A stretch of DNA of 41,559 nt, from NCBI RefSeq assembly GCF_000003815.2, contig NC_049986.1, positions 18,179,255 through 18,220,813 on the forward strand, written 5' to 3'. Position numbers and translations under genes: made by a program. How positions within the stretch are numbered: position 1 is the first letter of the stretch; the number at the start of each line of letters is the position of its first letter. The notes under the pieces were generated by a model, which worked only from the letters and a program-made list of their open reading frames with translations, did not search any database and was not told the DNA's origin. Shown here piece after piece: positions 8,745 through 19,640 of the stretch. This DNA is from Branchiostoma floridae. Taxonomy: Eukaryota; Chordata; Leptocardii; Amphioxiformes; Branchiostomatidae.

Positions 8745-9480
8745 TTAGCCCCTCAAAACACGGGAAATTGCGTTTCAGATGATCAAGATTTCAAAATTTC
8801 CCTTGCAAATCCTTTCACATTCGGTCATCGACAAGCCAAAATATTTATCGGGGGCATCGCCCTCACCTTTTGCCGTTAATAGGAATGTTATTGAAGGTAG
8901 CTAGCTTAGTCTGGCAGCAAAATTTGCCTATCAAAATGCAGGAAATATCATCTTAGAGGTTCAAGATTTCAAAATTTCCATGGTCCTCCCGTTGCGCCGC
9001 CTCGTGCCTTTGGCGCTCGAAATGCTGAAAATATGTTGGGGATGTGACGTGTCAACCTCAAACACCTTTTTTGCTGATAGAAATGTCATTAGATTTAGCT
9101 TTATATGATATCCATCAAATCAAAATTTTCTTAGAAAAACTCAGGACGCGGCGTTTCAGGGGGTCAGGATTTCAAAATTTTCCCGGACTTCCCTTGCGAC
9201 GCCTCACCCCTTCGGCGCTCGACATGGCAAAAATAAGTTGTGCGGCGTCACCCTCAAAAGCTTACACTAAATCCCTGGGAATCTTTAATTAGATATGCCA
9301 TTTAACTTTTGTCTGCCAGCGAAAATTTACCCTCAAAATGCAGGAAATAGTGTTTCAGAGAGTCAAAATTTAAATCTTCCCAGCGGAGCATGCCCCCGGC
9401 TCTGTCGAGTATTGCCAGCCTTCCAGAATTTTACCGTCAAAGGTGTTCCAGATGTTGCGGGTCCAATTATTGCAAAGTTG
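8745..9480. repeat. Degenerate tandem repeat of about 200 bp, four copies
   Basis: Landmark tcaagatttcaaaatttcc recurs at about 8779, 8961, 9162 and 9361 (spacing 182-202 bp). Each copy begins near tcaaaatgcaggaaat-gtttcag, and several carry gcctc-gcctt-ggcgctcg. The copies are well diverged. The + strand open frames here are by-products of the repeat. Confidence 0.75.
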
Positions 9481-9628
9481 CCAGCGAAGATATAATGACA
9501 TCGTGGCTCAAGATTTTCTAGCAACAGAATTCGTTTGGTTTGATGTAGTCGGTAGAGTTCTATCCTTCACTGTGCAGGGAGGCGTACGTATACTTCCGAA
9601 CTATTTGTACACAGTCGTCGTGACAGAG

Positions 9629-9712
9629 ATGAGTCTGAACATGCAGGTAGTGTGTGTGGTGGGGATCATCTTCGGGCTGATGCTCAGTGTCAAACTCATC
9701 ACCATGGGGATG
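9629..9712 (+). CDS. Candidate orphan first exon encoding a membrane anchor
   Basis: A GC-richer island in AT-rich DNA reads MSLNMQVVCVVGIIFGLMLS and continues VKLITMGM, i.e. a short N-terminus and one strong hydrophobic segment, as in type II signal anchors. A possible acceptor (tttgtacacag) lies at 9613 and a weak donor (GTGTAA) at 9713, phase 0; an in-frame TAA follows at once. No following exon is found. It could be the first coding exon of a gene continuing beyond what I can recognise, or a relic. Confidence 0.3.
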
Positions 9713-9823
9713 GTGTAATCAGGTATAAACTATTATTTAGGTTTCTATACTAGTTAAACCACTGTTATTTTTGTGACATGACCAAAGAATTGTTTCTAGA
9801 GTATTCGCCTTTTTATTATGTCA

Positions 9824-9958
9824 AGTAGTGTTCTGTCCGCTCCCAGCCCTTCTAACAGAGTCTTTTATGCGATGGTCAGTTCGCAGTATCTTTCTGTAGC
9901 ACTTCATCTCCAGGACCTGGATTCTGCGGCTGTCACTGGCGTGTAGCCCTGACTCATA
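9824..9958 (-). pseudogene. LINE reverse-transcriptase C-terminal fragment
   Basis: The minus strand reads ...SRRIQVLEMKCYRKILRTDH..., matching the RRIQAFEMKCYRKILRI motif after the RT domain of RTE/CR1-like LINEs. A YESGLHASDS stretch precedes it in place of the usual YGSETW. It is an isolated fragment. Confidence 0.7.
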
Positions 9959-9959
9959 G

Positions 9960-10727
9960 TCATAGGTTACCACGTACGCACAACACGGGCAGTGCTCCCA
10001 GGTTACATCTAGAGTTCGGAGGGCTGCACGAGCTGTTTCTAGGCGTATACTGACAGCTAAGCTGGCTATTTGTTCTATTGTGGGCATGAAGTACTTAGGT
10101 CCTGAGAATTGTAGTTGTTCTTCTCGTCAGGTGGCTGTTACTTGAATGGGTCTCTTGGTTACAGCCATTATATAAACATTCTTCCAAAATTGCCCCTAAT
10201 TGCCATGCCCCCCGTGACCTAATACTGGTAATTTACTTGCACAAAACCCTGAACTGTGCATCGAGTGGTCACTTGCAGCCACAGTTTTCTCAATATCATA
10301 AATCAAAACATGCCTATCATTTCGGGTTTAACTTTCTGGTGGCCTGTGTAACGTCACTGTGTGACATGAAAACGTTCAACACGAGTACTATCCAGATACG
10401 TTAAGTTGTTGAAAATTTCCATCTAATTACGGACAGACTACTATAGTTACATATGCAAAAGGATATTATCTCCTTCAGTCTGTTCATTCGTGATTCGGTC
10501 TGTTCATTCGTGATTCATAATCACCGGTCTGACCAGTTTTTAGGCATAAAGGCAGCTCAGAGTCCTACTTCCTACATACCAGACCATCTAAATCTACACG
10601 GGCTGTTCTCGGCATTGACAGGTAAAACTGCAGTCAAACGTTTATCTTCACTATTTGTTTGCATTGTAGTAGTTTCGTACTCTACAGAACGTTTAAATCG
10701 GTAACACCAATTCGGTAACATTTGTAA
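9960..10727. other. Gene-free stretch with a 20-bp direct duplication
   Basis: tctgttcattcgtgattcgg at 10479-10498 is followed directly by a near-copy at 10499-10518. Nothing else is recognisable. Confidence 0.6.
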
Positions 10728-11508
10728 AGCCCCGGTCACAAAGCGCGTACGATTCCTTGCGATTCCTTCCGATGCGCAGGATAAGCGCAGTGCGTCGTAA
10801 GTCGGGGAGAATCGGAAGCAATGGTTTAAGTATATAAAACCGTGGTCACAAAGCGCGTAGTGCATCGTACGATGAGGTCATAAGAGCGTGCCTGCGTCAA
10901 TCGTAGTGAATCATAGTAAATCGGGGGGCGTCGTATGGCGAAAAATAGAGCTGAAATGGATTTTGAACATGTTCAAAATTTCGCTATCGTCGTAAGAATT
11001 TATTTGCCCCCATAGCAGACTTCATTAAGGCAATTTTTGTCTACTGATGAGGTTATAGATTTATGAATTGTTAGCATGTTGTGATGGTTTCAGTTTTCCC
11101 TGATATTGTGGATATTGACGAAAAGGGAAAATATATCAGTCGCAACTGCCACAGTCGCAACCGTGAACAGCGCGCCCCGCACAGGTGATACAGACAATTG
11201 TTTGATCGCTTCATGCACGTGAGTTTATAATTAGATCAAATCTAAGCTCTCGTCGGTCTTGGGTCAGTTTACCATAATCGTAATAACCATGGGGACAACT
11301 CGAACATAAAGGCAGGCTCTATGAGTCGGAAATATATATGATATAATGCTTATGATATGATTTTTGTATGATGGAATCTTTTAGTTGATAGCATATCATG
11401 ATACGATCTTCGAAAGAGCCTGACACGTAGAGCCGGCAAGCAGGCCGAGATAATCATACCAGTACTCACGCTAGATTTGAACTTTTCTTGTAATACTCTT
11501 GTTGGCAT

Positions 11509-13268
11509 TAGTCCATGGGCCAGAGGAAAAATCGGTACCTCCGAGGTGGCAAATTCTCCTTGTTATTTTTGAATAGTAGAAGGCCTGTGGCATATATTTT
11601 GACGTGATAGCCATTCTGGTATGGTAGCTTTCTACCGGCTATCACCCTTCAAACCTATCACCACCTAAATGATCTGGAAATTTCGTGTCTTCAATAAGGG
11701 GGAGGGGCAAAAAATTAAACATCAATATTTTTCCACGGAAATTACACAGGCTGGTAGAACCTGCTAAGATGATAATAAAAATATCAATTGATTTTTGATA
11801 TTGTGATTCAACACGAAATTATGACTGCCTAAAATCATATTTTTTGGTGATTTTCTGGTGAAAAATATATACTTTACTTTCCAATATCGTTCATTTATTA
11901 ACATTACCTATGGGGCCTTGCCTGATGAGTTAGACTTACCGTACGTATCCTTCTCTGCATATTAAGCTTTAAATGATCGAAATCCATCAATAAAATACGG
12001 AGATATGAATGTGTGAAGAATGACACATCTGCCAGCTTATAGTGACAATATCGTTGCTAAGGCCGTTGCTAAGGCTGTTGTCAAGGAGGTTTCAGATCGT
12101 ACTCCACAACAAAACTGATGCAAAGAACTTACTTTTCTGTAGTATTTTACTCTGATTACATCAGTAGAAGTACAAGGAATCGTGTTAAAATGTTTAACAT
12201 GTAACAGATGCAGAAATGTGTTTTTTTTACATCATTTCTTTCAGAATCGTTAGCAAAACTGTTGCTAAGGCCGTTGCTAAGGGTGTACTCAGTCATGTTT
12301 CAAGCCAAAACAGCAGAGAGTCAAGTTCTCTGACACGTGATTTTGCTCCTGTCATCTTGTAAATCATACTTAACTGTGAAAAATATCATAATTGATTGGA
12401 AATGTTAATTTGGGCTCTACATGGGGGTTATAAGGATACCTGAAAATGAATTACCTTGATTTCACACTTGTTTTTTACAAATCTTTTGTTCTTTTTCATC
12501 ATTTAGTAGATACCTTACTAAAATTCACAACGTATATCTAGTATGTCGTACACAATGAAAAAGGCTCTGCATGGGGGTTGCCAGGGCACCACATATGTGA
12601 CACCGTTTAAAGGGGCATTCCACTCCAAAAGGGGGTGGTGTTTTCCAATAGATAATGTGTCAATGAATAGTATAATCAGCCGAATTTTGTGGAATTCACC
12701 TTGGGATGAATTGCGCGATATGTGTTTTGGAAAACAATATGACACTCAGTAAACCCATGCAGACCCTACACATGCATTCCCTATACGTATAGACACTTTG
12801 TTTATCGTGCATATTTTGGAATAAATGAGGATCGCTAAGCACACCGAGAATGCAAATTGCTCATAAGATAGCAAAGAACACATAACAAGGCGAGATTTCT
12901 TAGCAATCCTGAAATTAGTTTTGTAACCTCACCTTAAAGTTTTGCATTGTATTCAGCCATAGGATTAATTCAATTAGAGGGTACTTGGGGAGTTTGGTAG
13001 AAGACTGAATGCTTTTGAGGCACGTGAAGCAACTGGGTACTTTATCATATAATGTGAAGACGTATGCATTTATTACTTCCTAAAATTAATATCTATCGGA
13101 AAATAACACTCCCGTGTGAAGTTGAATGCCCCTTTAATACACAGGATACGTAGCTGCTGGACTGTGTCATGCATATTGAAAATTTATCTAGAAACAAGAC
13201 CACAAAAAAAGGTCAAGAAGAAGGCTACTCTGGGATGAACACAAGTATATTGTACTTTTCTTGATCAA
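11509..13268. repeat. Left arm of the 1.2-kb inverted repeat (with nested insertion)
   Basis: From tagtccatgggcc to cttgatcaa, it pairs base by base with 15882-17109 with scattered mismatches. Without the 535-bp insertion (12604-13138) it is 1225 bp, against 1228 bp for the other arm. The motif gttgctaaggccgttgctaagg occurs twice (about 12052 and 12260). Confidence 0.9.
12604..13138. mobile_element. Nested 535-bp element with 4-bp target duplication
   Basis: The ends carry TTAAAGGGGCATTC in inverted orientation. ACAC flanks both sides (12600-12603 and 13139-13142), and the unoccupied opposite arm (about 16003-16013) shows the empty site gtgACACagg. It is a non-autonomous element of unassigned class. 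Confidence 0.85.
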
Positions 13269-14131
13269 GTTCTTTGACACATAATTTTGCTACTCTTATC
13301 TTGATAGAATTGTGACAGTCTGTTTCCCTTTAATTTGTACATATGAGCACCTTCAAAAATATGATTGTATGAGAAACCAGGCATACTATGCTGAGGTCGG
13401 AAGGTCGAAGTCGACCAAATTGAGTAATCCTTTGTGATAGGTAGGTGGAACTATGAACAGCCATATGATAAACCCTCGAGTGTTTCCGTTATTGAGGCCT
13501 GGGCCGCCCTATGAGGCCCTTAAAAATCAAACAATTTATTGCCCAAAATTACTGAAATTACGATGGCTACTCTCATAGATCTAAATTAATATAATAAATG
13601 AAGATGTGAAGAAGTTTTGTATTTCCACGTAGGAAATGGGATCCTTTCTTTTACAGTCCAACAGGTGAGGATAAAGAGGATTTGATTGGATTTGAGAGGA
13701 TGTAATAGGGGGTTACCTGATTGACTAAAAGCAGAGTTTTAATCTCTCAGAATTTTAGTCATTCTAAGGCGTAATACCTCCCATGCTTCCTCTTTACATT
13801 GAAGGTAATGCACCTGGTGTATGTATTATTGTTGATGGAAAAAGGAAAATCTACTTAATGAAGAAATATTATTTGTTGTCTTATTGAGCCACACAGAAGA
13901 TTCACAGAAGACGAGCCAGATCAGGGTATTGGCGGCTTTTGGGGGGGGTTTGGGACCATGATAAATCGGATACTGAGAGGAGTTAAGTTATGGAGACTTT
14001 TGGTATAGCAGTGAAAACCACACATAAACCATCGTGTAAACTTGATATTGTCACAATAATGAGAGGGGCTCTGTATGGACATATAAGATACAGATCTTTT
14101 ATTTCACAACCCTTGTTTTATTTTCACCCCG

Positions 14132-14160
14132 TTTCGGTGATCGTCTGTCACAATCCTCAG
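14132..14160 (-). ncRNA. Hammerhead-like core, Penelope-type retroelement fragment
   Basis: On the minus strand CTGAGGA, then a hairpin tgtgacagacgatcac, then GAAAC. AATAAA follows shortly on the same strand. It is homologous to 21156-21184. I cannot close stem I, so ribozyme activity is unproven. Confidence 0.4.
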
Positions 14161-14258
14161 GGCAATTCTGACTGGTGCACTGTACTGCAGCTATAGACGT
14201 TGCTACTTACAGATGCAAATATATACATCATTGGAAATCAAGCAAGGACTGTGAAATA

Positions 14259-14420
14259 CAGTAGAAGCCGCTTAATTGCACACCCCATTTGCCAATTAAC
14301 CGTGTGGTGCAATGATATGCGAAGTTATCCAGCTGGACCGCATCAGTTCGGGATTTTGGGATTCGGTGCAATTAACAGGAGAGTGCGGTAATACATTGTA
14401 CAATTAACTGGCTTCTACTG
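14259..14420. mobile_element. Pogo/Tc1-mariner-like MITE, TA duplication
   Basis: Ends CAGTAGAAGCC and GGCTTCTACTG, flanked on both sides by TA (14257-14258, 14421-14422). The TIR CAGTAGAAGCCGCTTAATTGC resembles pogo/Tigger ends. Same family as 21475-21646. Confidence 0.85.
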
Positions 14421-14525
14421 TAGCCTTTATAAAAGTACAAAAGATTTTTATTATCTACGTACAAGATGTTTGAGAAGAAGGGCATTGTCACAAAGGGAAA
14501 CAAGCGTTGACTATATTTACCGATA

Positions 14526-14678
14526 GTTTTGAATAGTTCTAGTTAATTGCAAGGAATCCCCAAATCCCAAACCTTTAAATTTGCAGTCCGACTGGATAAC
14601 TTCGCATTAGTGCACAATGCGAATAATTGCACAAAATATGCTGGCAAATGGGATGTGCAATTAAGCGGCTTCTGCTGT
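14526..14678. mobile_element. Pogo-like MITE, left end degraded
   Basis: It contains gttaattgcaaggaatcccc and ends gcaattaagcggcttctgctg followed by TA, matching 21475-21646 through most of its length. The left CAGT terminus is eroded. Confidence 0.72.
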
Positions 14679-15111
14679 ATCAAGAAATAAATGCAAAAGC
14701 TCATGCAAGTATGTGGGGGAAAAGTAGTGTTCCAACTGATGCAAAATTGATAGTATCAATGAAGACTCACATAAGGCAATATGTTATGAAAAACATGGAG
14801 TCTAAACCATTGAAAGCATACAGTCATATGGAGGCATAACTTGCCATAAGGGCTGTAGAATAGCCCAACAGGCAAAACAAGCAGGTAATGCAAGACAAAA
14901 ATAGGAAGATGCCAAATCATGGAACAATTTCTTGTTTTAACCTGATGAAGACATGCGAGACTAAAAAGCCTTTGGTTTTGGGGTCAGAGAAGTGGTGACC
15001 TTTACCACAGTGCCACAGACTAATGACCTTCCAACATTAGGACAATCTCAACACCAGTCGGTAACACACAAGTCACATCACCTCCTTTCTGACAGGAGAC
15101 ATCACTTGAAC

Positions 15112-15209
15112 ACTGCTAAAACGGGCGCGTGCATTGCTCGCACACTGCTAAAACCGGCGCGTGCATTGCTTGCACACTGCTAAAACCGGCTCGTGCATTG
15201 CTCACACAC
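15112..15209. repeat. 30-bp tandem repeat, about 3.3 copies
   Basis: Units cactgctaaaac-ggcgcgtgcattgct-g are nearly identical and contiguous, without spacers. Confidence 0.9.
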
Positions 15210-15316
15210 CGCGTACACAACGTGACGCTGTGGTCTTTCGTAAACCATAACCAAAAATGGCAACTTATTATTTTCGGCCCCATTGGTTTACATGATTTAC
15301 AATGCATTACAGGGCA

Positions 15317-15348
15317 TGTAACAAACGTTACCGGTAACGTTTGTTACA
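15317..15348. repeat. Perfect 32-bp palindrome
   Basis: tgtaacaaacgttacc followed by its exact reverse complement, with no loop. Confidence 0.92.
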
Positions 15349-15881
15349 ACAGTAGACTTTACCCTGTTTTCTTCGAAAGGACTCACCTTATTGACCAAAT
15401 CATTTAGGTATAAGTGGACGTCCCTCAGAGGAACATTTAAAAAGTGGGCAGCTTTTTTACACCAGGTCAAAAAGAAAGCTTAGACAGCATCGAACAAGGC
15501 ACATACACATGTGGAAACTTGTAGGTTGTAAGTTTTGTAATCTTTACAACAGTGTAGAAAAAGGCATCGGTAGTTTTGTATCCAGTGTGTCAAGTTTTAC
15601 AAGCCTGCCAGAATCTTCAGTTAGCTACGTTTTACACCAGATATTACACTGGTGTAACGGGTCTCCATACATGAAAATTTTGTTATGGACTTTGTTTTTG
15701 GTTTGCCCTTATGTTAACAAATGAATGGTCAGGCATAATAACACACCATTAGACTAAGTGTGTTGCAGTTTGTCCAACGCAGCAAACCTGCACTGTACCT
15801 GATATATAGTCAATGAGGTTATATAGACATGTCTAGATATGCCTATATATGTCGATATAACCTTTATAATGTATACCATCA

Positions 15882-17109
15882 TTGATCAAGGAAAGTACAA
15901 TATACTTATATTCATCCCAGAGTAGCCTTGTTCTTGATCTTTTGTTATGGTCTTGTTTCTAGATAAATTTTTAATATGCATGACACAGTCCTGCAGCTAT
16001 GTATCCTGTGTCACATATGTGGTGCCCCGGTAACCCCCATGCAGAGCCTTTTTCGTTGTGTACGACATACTAGATATTCGCTGTGAATTTTAGTAAGGTA
16101 TCTACTAAATGACGAAAAAGAACAAAAGATTTGTATAAAAATGTGTGATATCAAGGTAATTCATTTTCAGGTATCCTTATAACCCCCATGTAGAGCCCAA
16201 ATTAACATTTCCAATCAATTATGATATTTTTCACAGTTAAGTATGATTTACAAGATGACAGGAGCAAAATCACGTGTCAGAGAACTTGACTCTCTGCTGT
16301 TTTGGCTTGAAACATGACTGAGTACACCCTTAGCAACGGCCTTAGCAACAGTTTTGCTAACGATTCTGAAAGAAATGATGTAAAAAAACACATTTCTGCA
16401 TCTGTTTCATGTTAAACATTTTAACACGATTCCTTGTACTTCTACTGATGTAATCAGAGTAAAATACTACAGAAAAGTAAGTTCTTTGCATCAGTTTTGT
16501 TGTGGAGTACGATCTGAAACCTCCTTGACAACAGCCTTAGCAACGGCCTTAGCAACGATATTGTCACTATAAGCTGGCAGATGTGTCATTCTTCACACAT
16601 TCATATCTCCGGATTTTATTGATGGATTTCGATCATTTAAAGCTTAATATGCAGAGAAGGATACGTACGGTAAGTCTAACTCATCAGGCAAGGCCCATAG
16701 GTAATGTTAATAAATGAACGATATTGGAAAGTAAAGTATATATTTTTCACCAGAAAATCACCAAAAAATATGATTTTAGGCAGTCATAATTTCGTGTTGA
16801 ATCACAATATCAAAAATCAATTGATATTTTTATGATCCTCTTAGCAGGTTCTACCAGCCTGTGTAATTTTCGTGGAAAAATATTGATGTTTAATTTTTTG
16901 CCCCTCCCCCTTATTGAAGACACGAAATTTCCAGATCATTTAGGTGGTGATAGGTTTGAAGGGTGATAGCCGGTAGAAAGCTACCATACCAGAATGGCTA
17001 TCACGTCAAAATATATGCCACAGGCCTTCTACTATTCAAAAATAACAAGGAGAATTTGCCACCCCGGAGGGTACCGATATGTGAAATTTGGGGTGCTGGC
17101 CCATGGACT
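15882..17109. repeat. Right arm of the 1.2-kb inverted repeat
   Basis: Reverse complement of 11509-13268 minus the nested insertion. It ends gggcccatggacta. Differences are scattered substitutions and one local divergence near 17077-17095. Confidence 0.9.
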
Positions 17110-17394
17110 ACATGGTCTCTTTTAATTTATTTTTACAGTTAAATATATTATAGGAAGGTATTCAACAGCTAAGTCCACATTTTGTTGGTTAAAGAAGCAC
17201 AAAAGTGGCCAGGCGGCTATTCAAAAGAGACACAAGTGAAAAATCGTACGACGCTGGAAAAATTTTGAACACCATCCGATGCGTTGCGATGGCTGATTTT
17301 GCTTACGATTTTGCTGCGATTTACTGCGCTCATCGTACGATATGCGGAATATACCATCGCAAGAAATCGTACGCGCTTTGTGACCGGGGCTTAA

Positions 17395-17648
17395 CTTGTT
17401 CTTTATGTATCCGGATTTTCTTGTCCGGCTTAACTTGGTCACTCCCAATCCCTACATCCGAATGCCTGTGAATGCAGAGAATGAGTTAAAGCCTGTGTAG
17501 GCTTACGTGTGTTCATAACAACACCTACATGTATCTACTCGTTGATTTGTATTTTAGTCAATAACAGAAAAAGCAAGACAGAACATTCAGGCCGACTCTA
17601 GTATGTGGTTCATCTTTACGCTTGACAGGAAAATTGGGCAACATCTTT
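17395..17648. other. Gene-free stretch
   Basis: Nothing recognisable. Confidence 0.5.
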
Positions 17649-17775
17649 AAATAGCGTAAACCGTTGCCAGCCTTTCTGAATTTAGCGTAAAACGTTGCCG
17701 GCCTCCGTGAATTTAACGTAAAGCGTTGTCGACCGTCCCGAATTTAACGTAAAGCGTTGTCAGGACCCTCCATTC
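17649..17775. repeat. 31-bp tandem repeat, four copies
   Basis: Units of the form atttaacgtaaagcgttgtc-gaccgtcccga, 31 bp each, with a few changes. Homologous to the degenerate array at 8341-8510. Confidence 0.85.
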
Positions 17776-17788
17776 AGACCCTCTTATG

Positions 17789-17828
17789 TTACTGTCTTAT
17801 TCCACGCTGGATCTGCTTGGAGATTATG
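17789..17828. mobile_element. Transposon right terminus (...GGATCTGCTTGGAGATTA)
   Basis: tactgtcttattccacgctggatctgcttggagatta. Copies of this terminus are at 19049-19086 and, inverted, at 8584-8611; 25660-25704 is a diverged relative. Confidence 0.7.
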
Positions 17829-18609
17829 GCTGGCCAAGAAGACCAGGAGAAAAACAGCCGCAATCCAACCTCTGCTTGAAGAGAGTCCGCCACCCCACTC
17901 CCGGAAAACTTTGACCTATGTACTGACGTACATATTAGGACGCTTGACCCTTTTGACCTGTCTGCTAATGAGCCATGTATGGAAAGTGCTCTTAAGGCTT
18001 CCCTCATTATTACCTCTATCAATGAGGTTAAAACCTCCTTGCCTCTATGCTTCCCTGGACAATGGCGGAGGGCGTGAGTGGGGTCAGATTTTTCTGCATT
18101 TTTCTTCCAAATTTCAGTCATACGGGGAAGAACACAGTAGCATAGAGCCTTCTTGGTTTGACTGCTCAAAGTTTTAGTTAAGCCAATTAAGGAGGTTATG
18201 TGATTAGGTTGCCTGCCTTTAAGTATGGCCCCCCTGGTGGGACGAAGCTCTCTAACAGACTCTGTGGACTGAAATAAGCCTTATCCAATCTAATCTTCTC
18301 GGTACAAAACCCACAATTTAGATGAGTAAAAATTACCTTCAAATGGGGGAACATACTAGCCAACGCAAGCGAAAGTCGTGAGCCAGCGGTTACTACGGAG
18401 GATGATACTCAGGCTAGGAACATACTAGTATTGCCAGACACCGGTGTGACCCCAGCTCTAGTAGGGTGCACAGTTGGACGGCGTAGGCGTTAAGTAAAAA
18501 CAAGACATACTATCATTATCTTAGAGGCTTTATCAAAAGCACAAATCATTTTTGGTACCATCGAATAGTTATCCTGCAACGTGTGGCGTGGATGGGTATA
18601 GCAACCCTA
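17829..18609. other. Gene-free stretch with a partial MITE end
   Basis: ccaacctctgcttgaagag at 17866-17885 is a lone right-type TIR of the CTCCAAGCAGAGG family. Otherwise no gene or repeat I can support. Confidence 0.5.
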
Positions 18610-18731
18610 CTCTCCAAGCGGAGGTTGAGTCGCGGAGATATAGAAGTCGGGAAATTTAACTTACCGCCGCGCTCCTCTGTAAATTTCCCGACTAGTACTA
18701 TATCTCTGCGACTCAACCTCTACTTGGAGAG
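18610..18731. mobile_element. Foldback MITE, CTCTCCAAGCRGAGGTT TIR (interior type 2)
   Basis: The left half ctctccaagcggaggttgagtcgcggagatata pairs with the right half along about 50 bp. Flanks tagcaaccc and tagcagccc suggest a 9-bp target duplication with one change when TA is counted in the element. Confidence 0.85.
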
Positions 18732-19048
18732 TATAGCAGCCCAATTCGTGCTCATTAGTCTCCAAGCAGACGTGTCAAAAGAGAAGAATTTGGCCAAATT
18801 GGGACAAATCTCAGTCAGTCTTTTGCAGTCTATCCAGCTATTGGCCGGTCGGTCAGTTCACACCCAGGTCAATTAACTTCTACTAAGCTTGGTCATAGTC
18901 CCATCTTACTATTCGGGCCGGAGTGAGTCTGGTAGAGACTACAGAGATGTTAAAAAGCAAAAATAACAGTCTCCCACCTTCTTTTTTTCGATTTTTACTT
19001 GCGTGGCCAATTTACTCCTCTGCCGGCAAAACTCCTTCCCCAGCTTAT

Positions 19049-19086
19049 GATACTGTCTTATGCCACGCCAGATCTGCTTGGAGATT
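19049..19086. mobile_element. Transposon right terminus, second copy
   Basis: gatactgtcttatgccacgccagatctgcttggagatta, homologous to 17789-17828 in the same orientation. Confidence 0.65.
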
Positions 19087-19640
19087 AGCCCATCGCCTCC
19101 TTGCGATGACATGATTTGATGACGAGGATAGATGTCGTCCCAGCTGGGCTGTGTGAACCCCGCCCAGGTCCTTATACGCGTCCCAGGTGACATATAATAA
19201 CATGTCTCTACAGACCCCCCACGGGGGATGCCAGATTCACACACGTTCGTGAGCGACTATCTTACGCTGTCCTGTTGGCATTCGCGGTCAGTACGGTGGT
19301 AACTTGTTACATATTCTTCCAGGCTACTCGGAGGATAATTTATCAAGTTACGTTAGTTATATAATATTGAGTTATTTTAGGAGACTGGTTTGGCAACTCC
19401 ATGGAATTTATATGTAGGGCATGTGTGGTCTAAGATGTGTGTTATTGACGGCAGGGGATGTTGTGTTATGCTGATAACATTTGTACTATTGCAGCTGCCA
19501 AAACGTAATTTTTCAGGAAATGTAAATGGTTAATCAAGTGGTGGTTTTCATTCGTACAGCAGGTGACATGCGTCGGTATTTACATATCTGTAACAAGCAT
19601 GTTGTGGACTAATTAATAATCTCCAAGCAGATCCTTCATT
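19087..19640. other. Gene-free stretch with a dispersed repeat copy
   Basis: 19136-19200 carries cgtcccag...ccgcccaggtccttata, a diverged copy of the 43-bp unit at 602-710. A lone left-type terminus aatctccaagcagatcc lies at 19618-19634. Confidence 0.55.

Larger units (their letters stand above)
13269..15881. other. Spacer of the large inverted repeat
   Basis: 2.6 kb, AT-rich. It holds two pogo-like MITEs, a Penelope-type core, a 30-bp tandem array and a 32-bp palindrome (listed separately). Short open frames at 13990-14196 and 14200-14391 run across these repeats and are not taken as genes. Confidence 0.6.
10728..17391. mobile_element. 6.7-kb DNA-transposon-like foldback element with TAA target duplication
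   Basis: The left end agccccggtcacaaagcgcg (10728) is inverted at the right end, finishing 17391. Both ends are flanked by TAA (10725-10727 and 17392-17394). A 3-bp T-A-A duplication fits the TWA rule of PIF/Harbinger elements, but the class is inference. Subterminal regions are rich in cgtacgat motifs; a second near-end copy (ggtcacaaagcgcg) is at 10844. The inside is a 1.2-kb inverted repeat around a 2.6-kb spacer, without a recognisable transposase. Confidence 0.72.

Noticed and set aside
15112-15209. Possible CRISPR-like array
   Set aside because: Contiguous 30-bp tandem repeat without spacers in a eukaryotic genome.
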